A stretch of 21,387 nt of DNA from Chara braunii (taxonomy: Eukaryota; Streptophyta; Charophyceae; Charales; Characeae), in the NCBI GenBank assembly GCA_003427395.1, contig BFEA01000505.1, forward strand, positions 518,381-539,767. The letters run 5' to 3'. The notes under the pieces were generated by a model. That model was not told the origin of the DNA. It saw only the letters and a program-made list of their open reading frames with translations, and searched no databases. Positions within the stretch are counted from its first letter, which is position 1, and each line of letters opens with the position of its first letter. Of this stretch, positions 1 through 8,943 are shown one piece after another. The position numbers were made by a program, and so were the translations under genes.

Positions 1-275
1 AAACACAAGTTTGGAGAACCCATATCACCAAGATTGCATCAAGAAGCATCCATGAGTGTAGCGTTACCCTACCTACTAGTGTGAGAGTGAAAAACACAAG
101 TTTGGAGAGTCCATATTACCAAGATTGCATAAAGAAGCATCCATGAGTATAGCGCTGTACTACCTACTAGTGTGAGAGTGAAAAACACAAGTTTGAAGAA
201 CCCAAATCATCATGATTGCGTCATGGATTGTCTAGAAAAGAATTGTTACCCCCTAGTGTGCAAGTAGAAGATGAG
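1..275. repeat. 91-bp tandem repeat, two full units plus a diverged third
   Basis: Three successive units begin with the same aaacacaagtttg block, at 1, 92 and 183, giving an exact 91-bp period. Units 1 and 2 differ by a small number of substitutions and share the tail with ctactagtgtgagagtg. Unit 3 keeps its first ~35 bases and the ctagtgtg region but is otherwise diverged. The array probably continues to the left of the window. No coding frame is maintained across it. It looks like a minisatellite or the edge of a satellite array. Confidence 0.9.
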
Positions 276-299
276 AGTTTGAGTAGCCTATGAGAGGAA

Positions 300-477
300 G
301 AAGATGAAGCAAAAGAAGATGGAGGAGAAAGGGAGAGAGATGAGGGAGATGGAGATGAAGAAGAAGAGGAAGAAGACAAAAAGAAATGAAAGTGAAGAGG
401 AGGAACGTGAAGATGAAGGGGAGGAAGAAGAGAAAGAAGAAGGAGGGAGAGAGGAAGAAGAAGAAGGAGAAGAAAAA

Positions 478-512
<35 letters not shown>

Positions 513-545
513 AGAAGAAGAAGAAGATGAAGATGAAGAAGTCTC
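300..545. repeat. Purine-rich low-complexity tract ending in a GAA microsatellite
   Basis: The + strand is almost pure A/G for about 240 bases and becomes an uninterrupted GAA/GAG run at roughly 477-525. An open frame here (304-648) encodes almost only Glu and Lys with no domain, and a neighbouring frame also stays open. That is expected of stop-poor purine repeats, so I do not call it a gene. GAA tracts of this kind can form triplex DNA, which is general knowledge and not shown here. Confidence 0.88.
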
Positions 546-1030
546 TTCCTTCCTCTCACCTTGTTGGTTCCTTGATGACAGTGTCTCCTTGATGAAGCTT
601 CCACTCCTTGGACAATCCCTTCTTGGCTATGACTTCCTTCTTCTTTAATCCCCTTTCTCCTCCTTCCTTACTCTCTCCCTGGCTATGGCAAGCTTCCTCA
701 GCTATGACTATGGAGTCCTCCCCTCTAGGAGGGCTAATGGGACTCCTCTGGCCTTTCCTTCTCTCCTACACCCAGGGGGGATATGGCGGATCACCTCCCA
801 AGTGTCTCTCCCACCATCACTATTCTCTAGAGTCTTTCCCACTACCTCCTAGTCTCCTCTAAGCTCTCCTACTAGCATGGGCTCCTCTCTCCTCACTCCA
901 AGTGCAAAGGTGTTCTTGTGAGCTCATTTGGGCAGCATGGACACTCCTCATGCAAATGTGAGAGTGACGGACTGCATCCTCAGCTCATGTAGGCTGAAAC
1001 CAGTAGTCCGGTCAGCCGATGAGCCTCTCC
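545..1030. other. Pyrimidine-rich spacer, no gene seen
   Basis: This stretch is C/T-rich on the + strand. Short open frames are present (for example 608-862) but they encode biased Ser/Pro/Leu sequence with no recognisable domain. I see no promoter or RNA gene. Confidence 0.6.
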
Positions 1031-1034
1031 AAGT

Positions 1035-1065
1035 GCCTTGGGGTGAACCGAGGTACCCCCAAGGC
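1035..1065. repeat. Inverted repeat (9-bp arms)
   Basis: gccttgggg at 1035-1043 is the exact reverse complement of ccccaaggc at 1057-1065, separated by 13 bases. It is the first of a dense series of hairpins in this region. Confidence 0.8.
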
Positions 1066-1123
1066 AAAATTTTCCTACTAGGCCCTTCTAGAGGTACTTG
1101 GGCCTCATTTTGGCCAAGTACAT

Positions 1124-1156
1124 GCAGTCCGAGTTGTTGGTACCAACTCCGACTGC
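1124..1156. repeat. Inverted repeat of the TCCGA palindrome family, copy 1
   Basis: gcagtccgagttg at 1124-1136 pairs with caactccgactgc at 1144-1156 with one mismatch; the loop is 7 bases. The TCCGA/TCGGA core recurs at 1954, 2115, 2625 and 3209, mostly close to a catg-like or gtac flank. Confidence 0.8.
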
Positions 1157-1199
1157 CTCTTGGCCTACTTCGGTCTCTTTTCCATTGCTCAAATGCTGC

Positions 1200-1264
1200 C
1201 CCCTTGGGTCCTAATGCCCAAGGGGCTACAATACTTAAAATAAAAAGACCTCGTGGGTCTTTTT
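1200..1264. repeat. Two adjacent perfect hairpins
   Basis: The first has ccccttggg (1200-1208) against cccaagggg (1217-1225), with an 8-base loop. The second has aaaaagacc (1242-1250) against ggtcttttt (1256-1264), with a 5-base loop. The second ends in a T run and resembles a transcription terminator in form, but no transcript is known here. Confidence 0.78.
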
Positions 1265-1335
1265 CTTGATTTTTTCAAGTTTCGGCCTCCTGGGTAGGCC
1301 AGAGCATTTTTCCATGTGGCGGCACATTTTCAGCC

Positions 1336-1356
1336 TTGGATCTGGCTGAGATCCAA
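1336..1356. repeat. GATC-type hairpin
   Basis: ttggatct (1336-1343) and agatccaa (1349-1356) are perfect inverted arms around a 5-base loop. Similar GATC-centred hairpins occur at about 1575, 2230, 2507 and 3480. Confidence 0.78.
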
Positions 1357-1670
1357 AGCCAGCAATAATCCGTGCTACCCCCTAGTAGTCCTTGCTTCAA
1401 TTTTAAACCCCTAAGGCCACTTTTTCAATTTTTGGTGCATCTGGCTCTCTTTTTGGACCAAATGCACAGTTTCGTCTTTTTCCCTCTTTTGTTTCTTTCC
1501 ATTTTGGGCTGCTACCTCATTCCGGAGCTAGCCGTTTTGAGCTGGCCCACAAAAAATGGCTAGTTCCTCTCCACCATGAGATCTGATCTCAGATCCATGA
1601 TCCAAAAGAAAACCGGTCTTTTCCTTTTTGCATTTTCTCTCATTTTCTGCTTCTTAATTCAGATTTTATT

Positions 1671-1697
1671 GAGATATGGCCCCAAGGGCCATATCTC
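1671..1697. repeat. Perfect 12-bp hairpin with 3-base loop
   Basis: gagatatggccc (1671-1682) and gggccatatctc (1686-1697) are exact reverse complements around caa. A tight stem like this can extrude as a cruciform or fold in RNA. It lies in non-coding pyrimidine-rich DNA. Confidence 0.88.
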
Positions 1698-2114
1698 TAC
1701 ATTCCGGATCACCCTCCCTTATTCTAGGAGGGATGAGGTCACAGTTGGGACCTGCCAGTCCCTACTGTGCAGGTCCCAATAGGCCGGCACACTCTCCTCT
1801 ACTCTTTTCTCCCTTTTTGTCTCATTTTCCCTCCTTTCTCTTCCATTTTTCTTTCTTTTTCTCTTATTTCAGTTGTGACAAGTGTCAAACTGCGGTGCAC
1901 CCTCTTTCTAGGCCCTAAGGCCTCATTCAAGGCCAGGTTCATGGCTGTTACTTGGCCGTTACATCTCGGATTCCAACAATGGCATCCCCATGCTCCTAGA
2001 GGGCTCCATTTTCCTCCCGTTTGCCCAATTTTAAAACCCCTTTTGCTCCGATTTTCTAAGCACGGCCTTTTTCTCATGTTGAGCCTCTTAAGGCTCTATT
2101 TTCTCATGCCTAGC

Positions 2115-2136
2115 TAGTCCGAGATATCTCGGACTA
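2115..2136. repeat. Perfect 22-bp palindrome (TCCGA family)
   Basis: The halves of this palindrome centre on gagatatctc, with no loop. Related but imperfect versions occur at 1954-1972, 2625-2648 and 3209-3232. Confidence 0.9.
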
Positions 2137-2229
2137 CTGGGTAGCCCTCGCAACACTATTATTTTGCTTTTTTTTCTCCTCATGACTCTCTCACTTGCCC
2201 CCACTAGTGTTAGTGGTGCTAATATTTTT

Positions 2230-2258
2230 CACCGTCTAGATCCTCGATCTCGACGGTG
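2230..2258. repeat. GATC hairpin in duplication copy A
   Basis: caccgtctagatc (2230-2242) pairs with gatctcgacggtg (2246-2258) at 12 of 13 positions around a 3-base loop. The equivalent position in copy B (3480-3501) has different bases but still pairs perfectly, so the stem appears conserved. Confidence 0.8.
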
Positions 2259-2506
2259 CCGTTTGCTTGCACAATTATTCTTTGTGTTTGCTCACGGTTC
2301 CCTTGCGACATCCCAAGTCCCCGCCACTTCCCTCCATACCAGTCCCATTTTTTTGTCCCGCCGACGCGTGTAACGTTTTCCAATTTTTATTATTTGGACT
2401 CACTTGGTTCCCGACAACATTCTGGACGGTGTCCCATTTTTATTTTTGGGGCCCTTTGCCCTTCGCGGTCCCATCATCTCTACATGTGTGCTGATTTTTC
2501 TAGGCT

Positions 2507-2523
2507 GTGAGATCTCATCTCAC
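2507..2523. repeat. GATC-type hairpin
   Basis: gtgagat (2507-2513) and atctcac (2517-2523) are exact inverted arms around ctc. Confidence 0.78.
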
Positions 2524-2816
2524 GGTTGTCGTTTACCGTCTTTACTTGCCCCATGCCGAAATTGCTCCTTTCTAGCCTTCCGGGTTTGTCGAGGCTCATT
2601 TTCTCTTAGCCTAGGTACCCCCATGCAATCCGTTATTTCTCGGACTGCAGTTATGACCATTTCTCTAGTCCCACAGCCCCACAACTAGCCCCTACTCAAA
2701 AGAAAAAGACACGGTCAATTCCGAAGTGCATTTGGACTTGATTTTGGCTCCGAATGCACCTAAAACATGTGTTTCTCCTCATGCATGTAATCCATTTTAT
2801 TCCGGTTGCAAGGGCC

Positions 2817-2860
2817 TTGATTTTCTTTGATTTTTCTCTGCAAAAATCAAAGAAAATCAA
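2817..2860. repeat. Perfect 19-bp inverted repeat, 6-base loop
   Basis: The arm at 2817-2835 is the exact reverse complement of the arm at 2842-2860, with ctctgc between. Pairing continues imperfectly outward for several bases. The arms are A/T-rich (ttgattttctttga type). It could be a small foldback element or a hairpin RNA source; I see no target-site duplication. Confidence 0.9.
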
Positions 2861-2940
2861 AGTCCTTTGTAACTGCCATATTCCAGAATGAATCTCGTCA
2901 AGAATGAATCTCCCCAAGTGACCGTTTTTTACCGTTAAAG

Positions 2941-3000
2941 CCTTTTTCTCTTTTCTTTTCTTTTTCTTTTCTCTTTTCTTTTCTTTTCTTTTCTTTTCCT
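2941..3000. repeat. TTTTC pentanucleotide microsatellite
   Basis: About 60 bases of ttttc/ctttt units with small interruptions. This makes the minus-strand open frame at 2696-3070 Lys/Glu-rich, so that frame is not a credible gene. Confidence 0.9.
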
Positions 3001-3010
3001 TCTTTCTTGG

Positions 3011-3620
3011 ACAGTAGGGACCTGCCAGTCCATACTTGTGGCAGTCCCTACTCACGGCCAACTCACTCACTCCCTCTCACTCTTTTTGTCTCATTCTTTC
3101 ACTTTTTTTTTTTTTTTCTCTTTTTTCTAGCATGCCAAGTGTCAAGTGGTTGTTAAGGCCCTTTTCTAGCCCCTTCCTCTTAGTTTTGGACCTTCATATG
3201 CCCGTGGTACAGTCCGTTATATCTCGGATTGCAATGCTGGCCTTCTCATGCCCTTGGGAGTCTCCCTTTACTTCTATTTTCCTCCCATAATGACCCTTCC
3301 TACTCTGATTTTCTCCCGGAGGGCTACTTTTCACATGGGGTCTCATTTGACTCCATTTTCTTGGGGGAGGCTAATCCAAGATTTTCCGGATTGCTCTCAT
3401 GCCTCCTACTTCAGTTTTCTTTACTTTTTCTTTTTCTTTTGGCCTTCCTGTTTGCACTTGTGGTGCTAATATTCTTGGTCGTCAAGATCTCGATCTTGAC
3501 GGTGCACCTTGTCTTAATTATTTTTTACAAACCGCTCCACCGTTTCTCTTGGGGCCTTCCTATGTCCCCGCCAGTTATCCCGTTGGTGGCTCCCGGCACT
3601 TAGTCCCGCCGGCGGTCCCT
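3011..3620 (+). repeat. Diverged duplication, copy B
   Basis: Second copy of the block at 1738-2380, offset about 1.27 kb. The order of landmarks is the same: gggacctgccagtcc near 3018, tttttgtctcatt, gccaagtgtcaa, atctcggatt, tggtgctaatatt, the GATC hairpin, then gtccccgcca. It differs in several indels, and at its end leads into a 26-bp tandem array that copy A lacks. Confidence 0.7.
3480..3501. repeat. Perfect 10-bp hairpin in duplication copy B
   Basis: cgtcaagatc (3480-3489) and gatcttgacg (3492-3501) are perfect arms around tc. It is the counterpart of the hairpin at 2230-2258. Confidence 0.85.
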
Positions 3621-3700
3621 GACACTTAGTCCCGCTAGTGGTCCCCGACACTTAGTCCCGCCGACGGTCCCCGACACTTAGTCCCGCGGATGGTCCCCAA
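3597..3700 (+). repeat. Four 26-bp tandem repeats
   Basis: Units at 3597, 3623, 3649 and 3675 each start with cacttagtcccgc and end with ggtcccc or close to it. The variable part is a short central segment of about five bases, while both flanks are nearly invariant. A degenerate partial unit may precede them at about 3568-3596. The unit length is not a multiple of three, so it is not a protein repeat. Confidence 0.92.
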
Positions 3701-4400
3701 CGTATTTCGCCCCGGATGCCATTATTTTTACTTCGTCCCACGTGGCCCCGGGTGCCTTTCCCCGATGTGTCCCACGTCCCTTGGGCGTTTTGCCGCCCCA
3801 TGGTGACCCCTCTCCCTTGTCTTTTCTTGCGCTTAGCGCACGCCGCTTCCTTTGGTCGCGGCCTCTACCCCGGGGCTCCCGCAGGTGGCCCCCACGTTGA
3901 CCCCTCGTTCTCTATCTTTGTGCGGCCTCTGGGACGCCCGTTCCTCGACTCACTCATTCCTTTATCGTTGTCGTGCTGCATTTGTTGGTTCAAGGACTCT
4001 TTGACCTTAGTCTTATTGTATTCCAACGGCCCTCCCGGCCTCATGCTATGTTCTATGTGCCCCTGTTCTTGCGCTCGCTTGCTTGTCGTCGCTAGTTCTT
4101 TCCTCTTGTGGTTCTCACCCCAGGGTATCACTCCCTCTTGCGGCCTAATCCTTTGTTTTTTTTTCTCTCATGCCTCCTCACTCCAGATTTCTCTGTTGTG
4201 CACAGTTTGCCCATATTCAGTCTCTCGAGCAATGGGAAGTTATTTGGGACTCACCAGTCCCGACAACGTAGCTGGTCACACGAGTCCTTTTTTTTTTTTA
4301 TCTTCGTCTTCACGGCAGGCGACTCGATTTCAGTGGTCGAGGATTGGCTCATTGCCCATTCGTCTCTGACTGTATCGAACACTGTGCAGGCAGAGATATG
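3700..4400. other. GC-richer pyrimidine-biased stretch with one long open frame, no recognised gene
   Basis: A 217-codon frame is open on + at 3716-4369. The predicted peptide is rich in Ser, Leu, Pro and Cys with no domain, repeat or motif I recognise. A shorter frame is open opposite it (3865-4131). The biased C/T composition lowers stop frequency, so I treat both as chance frames. I cannot exclude a small lineage-specific gene. Confidence 0.45.
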
Positions 4401-5605
4401 ATCTCCCTGTTCACTTTTCGCTCCGTGATGCGTGCAGGGGGGGCTTACTCACCAACCCTGCTGGCGTGTCCGCACATCTACCCGGTTACCTGATGAGCAC
4501 TCCATACACACTTCCGCCAAGCTCACCCGCCGAGTACTGGGCGCAGGGGAAAACCCACTTCTAAGTCAGGTTTTCCTCTTCAGCCCGTCAGCCACTCATG
4601 CGCTACGTTAGCGAGAAAATCCGTCGCTTGCGCTTAGTGAATGGGGATCCCCAACTCTAATCAATGCGCTCGCCCATTGCGCACAACATGCACCCCTTTC
4701 TCCTCGCCCCACTCCCCTTTCCTTGTGTCTACTCTGAATAGGGCTCACTGCGGTGCACACCAGGCGCACTACTTCCCTTGGCTTGTACGTTCGTCCGGTA
4801 CGCCCCACTCATTTCATCACTAGTGCTCTCCCCAGCTATGCCTACATCACCACGGACAGTCCTCGCCTCCCTTTTACTGCATGAGCAAGCACTGCGTACG
4901 CCTTGTACGCTCTTCCCTTCTTCCCTCTCCGTGATCCCCCTTTCTTCACTGCCGTCTCCCTATATTCCTCCCTCGCTCGTCGCAACATCGCTGCCAGGAA
5001 AACTTCAGACCCACCGCAACTGGTACCTGTCCGTCTTCGAGGGTCTGTACCGGTGGTGCCTACAGTGCCCCAACCCACAAACCGGGTCCACACACTGCAG
5101 TAGCCCAAAAGGCACCCGGTTTTCAGGCCCGAACTGTCGAACCAGCGGTGTATCAAAAATGTGCTGATCTGTGGTAGGGCCCCCCCTTTAAAGAAAAACG
5201 CAATAGTACCCATGTCAGCAACAAGTGATAATACTGGTCCTCCCTGCGTTCACTTAACCGGAAAATGTATCAACATCGGACAGGGGACCGCTCCAGAATA
5301 ATAGCGCAGACACCAATATGTAGCCCCAACACCAAATCAGTGTCCCAACGTACCCAAAAGTACACAACCCATCTTACCCATTTTGAGTTACAGCCGCATG
5401 TGCTGCCTAATGCCGAAAACCGCAGGACGCAGCAATTATCATGCCAGTTTCATACCTGTCCCGAAACTGAAAATAAGTATCAGCCTGTGGTATCGCGTCG
5501 AAGCCGAACCAATAACTGTACCACCCCGAGCTAGCGGCTATCCCGCTCGTCCCAACAGTGAACCGAAGTAGCGTGTACCGATGATAGTACCATACCAAGC
5601 CCAAA
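4400..5605. other. Intergenic stretch, no gene recognised
   Basis: Base composition becomes more balanced here than to the left. Overlapping short frames exist on both strands (for example 4778-5167 + and 4842-5213 -), none with a recognisable domain. A homopolymeric ccccccc run lies near 5180. This may be part of a degraded element associated with the retrotransposon to the right. Confidence 0.45.
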
Positions 5606-5607
5606 CC

Positions 5608-5663
5608 AATACCGAACCTGAAACATGTCGATGTCGAGCGGATACCGAGCCTGAAATATGTCG
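5608..5663. repeat. 33-bp direct repeat, two units
   Basis: aataccgaacctgaaacatgtcg at 5608 recurs in slightly changed form at 5641, giving a 33-bp period. Shorter aataccg echoes follow at about 5664 and 5694. These repeats abut the LTR-like block to the right. Confidence 0.7.
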
Positions 5664-5729
5664 AATACCGTAGTACGGCGCAACCTCAGAATAAATACCG
5701 AATCTGGCCCGAATCAGGGCGAACCAATA

Positions 5730-6508
5730 GAGTCGGAATAAGGTGGGACCAAACCCCGGTAATCATGCGGTCCCACTCTCTCAAGGCACCCAGACCGCGA
5801 CAAGGCTAGTGATCAGGTAAATCAGGTAAGTCATGCGAGCGATCTCAATTATCAGGAAATAGAGGGATTTGTTAAAATAAGGGGAAACAAAAAATATGGG
5901 ACTGAAACCGATCGCGAATAATCTGAGTAAAATTTAATCAAACATTTAATAACCATCGGTTTTCTTTTCATTTTGCCATCTTCAGTTATTTTTCTTATTT
6001 CTTAATTCTATTATCGAAAATAATGAAAATAAAGGCGATTTCATCAAAAATGAATTTCAATAGAACTCAATTAAATAACGAAAACTCCCATGTTTTATTT
6101 TTCCTTTTATAGTTTTGACTTTTTTTTTTTTTTTTTAATTCTATTATCGGAAATAACAAATAATGAGGGCGATTTCATTAAAATTAAATACCAAGGAAAT
6201 TTAATAAAATAAAAAATATCTCGTTTTCCCTCTCCCTTCTACTGTTTTTAATTTTTTTTTCCATTTTTAATTTTAATATCAAAATTAATGATATCCGAGG
6301 CTTCATTCCCACACCAATTGTGCACGCCAAGACCTACTCTCATATTACCACTTCCGCTGCTAGTCGTTTCGGAAATAGGCTCGGAGCAGTGGAAATAAGG
6401 TGGACGTCAGCGCGGTAGAAGAGGGAGTCTCTCTCGCCAATTTCGAGGGCTAGTCTCAGTGGTGGACACACCCAATTTTAGGGGGGGTCTAGGTACCCTT
6501 AATTTTTT
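5730..6508 (-). mobile_element. LTR-like block, copy 1 (downstream of the minus-strand pol)
   Basis: Read on the minus strand, this segment is collinear over ~780 bp with 20579-21360 read on the plus strand. Matching landmarks include an aaaaatta-ggg block at the start, a gaaatgaggcctc-like block, an agta-gaaggga block followed by a T/A-rich tract, caatagaattaa-like tandem starts, and a gagag-ggga-cgcatg block near the end. It lies just past the 3' end of the minus-strand pol, where a 3' LTR is expected. I could not define TG/CA termini, a polypurine tract or target-site duplications, so it may be LTR plus adjoining untranslated sequence. Confidence 0.6.
6002..6310 (-). repeat. ~132-bp tandem units inside the LTR-like block
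   Basis: The landmark taattctattatcg followed by aataatga and gcgatttcat occurs from 6002 and again from 6135, with a weaker version from 6267. This gives periods of 133 and 132 bases. The opposite-orientation copy at the right end shows the same ~133-bp spacing of its aat-gaattaa landmark (about 20958 and 21091). Tandem repeats are common in plant LTR promoter regions; a promoter role here is inference only. Confidence 0.75.
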
Positions 6509-6899
6509 CCGACAACTCGGACGGAAGTCCCGGTCAATCCTCCTTTAAGCAATCAATCCAAAGACCAATTCGTAAAAATTTGGGTGGCCGACTGACCTTC
6601 GACCGCCCGACAAACAAGCCTGGACCTCTTCTCGACGACCCGTCGAGCCCGCACCGACTCAATCAGACGAACCGAATAAGATCGAGGACGACCAGACCCG
6701 CACAACTCTTATGCTTCCGCTTCTCTGTCTGGCGCTTGGGTCTTTCAGGAACTCTAGGACTTAGAGGGTGCTTCTTTCCTTCCTTACGTCGCAGTCGCTT
6801 GGGTCGAGAAGTAGGGTTGTCCTTTGGTTTCTTTCCTCGTCGAAGTAGCAGTGTCGTAGATGCTCCTCCTTATCTAACGAGACTCTGCGTTTAGGTCTC

Positions 6900-8166
6900 T
6901 GCAGCACGAAAAACCATCTCCTTTCCTTACCTAGCGCCAAACCCTTCACTTTCCTGGTCTCTACTCTCTTTCTCCTCTTCGAACTCTCAACTACCTCGAA
7001 CCTTCTTGATGGTCCTTTATCTGTTATCTTGGTTTTTCCCTTCCCCTGAGGATCTGATAATGGCAGCGCAGGAGTAGGGGTACCCCTTGGCCTAAACAAC
7101 TTCAATTTAGCCCCTGTCATAAGATCCTTCCACTTAGATCCATTTAATTCCGCAATCATATAGGCTCCCCAACTGGGTACCCCGACTACGCGGTAAGGTC
7201 CCATCCATCTGTTCGCCAACTTTCTTGACCGCGTCCTTTCTAACGCTACGTCGTCGAGAAGTACCATATCACCCGCAGTTATCTTCTCCTTTCTAACCCT
7301 GATGTCCTTATCCCATCTTTCCTTGCCTTTGCCTCTCTCCATCGCCAGTTGATCGGACACAGTCATGAGATTGTCCTTTAACCCGTAGGCTATTTGTCTA
7401 GTCCTAGCCTCCAAAAGGTCCTCTCGTGACATACTATCCGCCCAGTCAACTGTGGTCCAACTATCAACATGAAACTCTATGGGCAGAGGGCACTGCCTCC
7501 CGAACCATAGAGTGTAAGGTGGATAGTCTGTGCTGGCTCAAACTATGACGTTATCTGCCCATATCGCATGCCGGAAGTATTTTGGTCAGTTGTTATCCTT
7601 ACCTCGACACCACTTGGATAGGGACGTTATTAAGGACTGATGTCCTCGCTCTACATGTGCATTGGATTGAGGGTGATTGGCAGTAGCTATCGATACTCTC
7701 GCTCCCGCTTTCTTGAACACTGTCTGCACCTCGTCCGCTAGGAACTCCGCTCCTCTGTCCATCACAATCCTACTGACGCACCTATATCTAAACGGATACT
7801 CAAGAACAAAGTTCTTTTCGTCTCTAGCTACCTTGGTTCTAATAGGTTTACCATCGACAAACCCCGTAAAATTGTCTCTAATATTCACGACATAATTCAT
7901 GTTGCCTACCCCACCAGATCAATATGTATTTTTTCACCAGGTCTAGAAGGATAGGATGGGTGAAGCGACTCCTTGTGTCTCGCAAGCGATCTCTTCTCAC
8001 ACTCCTCACATATCATACAATACTTTTCGACGTCCTTGTATTGACCTTCCCACCAGTATAGTCTTCAGTCATTCTCATATGTCTCTTTTACTCCTCTATG
8101 GCCACCGACCACACCGTCATGTAGTTCCACCACTATGGACTACTTCTCCTCCGGATCACAGATCAC
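6900..8166 (-). pseudogene. Integrase: HHCC zinc finger, DDE core and C-terminal domain
   Basis: The zinc-binding N-terminus shows His at 8119-8121 and 8098-8100 and Cys at 8017-8019 and 8008-8010 (H-x6-H-x26-C-x2-C). It is crossed by stops at 8140 and 8065. The catalytic triad is visible as Asp at 7918-7920 (IHIDLV), Asp in IVMDRGAEF and Glu in HVERGHQSL. Between the first Asp and MNYVVNIRDNF a frameshift, probably with a small deletion, occurs near 7905. TGA codons at 7586 (after RGKDNN) and 7538 lie before PPYTLWFGR and PLPIEFHVD. The C-terminal GPY/F-like module reads GDMVLLDD, SRKLANRWMGPYRVV. A ~100-residue basic tail follows to 6761 with no chromodomain that I can recognise. Confidence 0.92.
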
Positions 8167-8943
8167 TCACAGAGGCATTCCTGATCTCGTAGGTCTGCGA
8201 AACAAATCCCCAGATCTAAGGCAGTACTGTGCTGCCTGTCTCCTAATCTCCAAGTCAGAACTCTCCTCCCCTGTCAGATGCAGCCCTATAGTCCGGTATT
8301 TTCCTTCATAAAGGTTAACTAGGAATCGGTCAGTGCATCTAGGCTCAGTCATAGTCAGTACGGCTGCCACTATTGGTCGCTCCGCCTCGATCGGGATCCG
8401 CGAAAGCTCATCGGCTACCGCATTCTTCGTTCCCGAGATTCTTTCCACAGTATAATCGTAAAGTCGGATCATAATCAACCATCGCACAATTGTGGGATCT
8501 GTCAGGCTGAAGTTTTTCTGTAAAACTGATGCCACTGTTGTAGGGTCCACTCGTAAGATGAATCATCTCCCGTATATGTAGTGTCTAAAAGCGTCTAAAT
8601 ACTGCAGAACAACGAACACCTCCTTCTTAAATTGACTATAGTTGCGTTCAACGATGTTGAGTGTACGACTCTCGAATCTCAACGGCCTCTCCTTACTGTC
8701 AGCGTCCTTTTGAGAAAGCAGCCCTCCAACTGAACATGGTCCGGCTCCCGTAGACACTATGAAGGGTCTGTCGGTCTCGCTCTCGAAGAATGGTACTCCC
8801 AAGATTTGTCCCCCTTTTTTAAATTCTTCCTTGAGGGTTTGTACCGCAAGCTCCTGCGGAGAATCCCAGTAAAACCGCGTCGTTTTCCTAAGGAGAGTCC
8901 TCAAGGGTTCTGCCTCCTCGGCATATCCTCGTATAAGGATCCG
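8167..8943 (-). pseudogene. RNase H domain (RT connection to C-terminus)
   Basis: The Ty3-type RNase H fold is recognisable from PFIVSTGAGP, GGLLSQKD, RNYSQFKKEV, FRHYIYGR and SGTKNAVADELSR. RNase H removes the RNA strand of the RNA:DNA hybrid during cDNA synthesis. In this family the first block normally carries the first catalytic Asp (ST/VTDAS type); here Gly stands in that place (STGAGP), so the site is probably lost. A TGA at 8563-8565 interrupts between IYGR and FILRVDPTT, and the segment ends in a TGA at 8167-8169. The Glu in KKEV and the late Asp in AVADELSR are kept. Confidence 0.9.

Larger units (their letters stand above)
1738..2380 (+). repeat. Diverged duplication, copy A
   Basis: This ~640-bp block resembles 3011-3620 in order and content. 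Shared landmarks are gggacctgccagtcc, the ctttttgtctcatt tract, aagtgtcaa, the atctcgga palindrome, gtggtgctaatatt followed by a GATC hairpin ending in gacggtgc, and gtccccgcca. Identity is patchy, so the duplication is old. No reading frame is conserved between the copies, which argues for a non-coding repeat family, not a gene. Confidence 0.7.

Noticed and set aside
304-648. Glu/Lys-rich 114-codon open frame
   Set aside because: It is a translation of a GAA repeat; another frame of the same tract is also open, and there is no domain.
3597-3700. Possible CRISPR-like array
   Set aside because: Units are contiguous with only a few variable central bases and no true spacers; the context is eukaryotic.
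3716-4369. 217-codon open frame on the + strand
   Set aside because: Composition bias suppresses stops, no motif or domain is seen, and an opposite frame overlaps it. Kept only as a note.
6580-6894. Plus-strand open frame opposite the pol tail
   Set aside because: It is the antisense of the minus-strand integrase tail and adjoining sequence, with no domain of its own.
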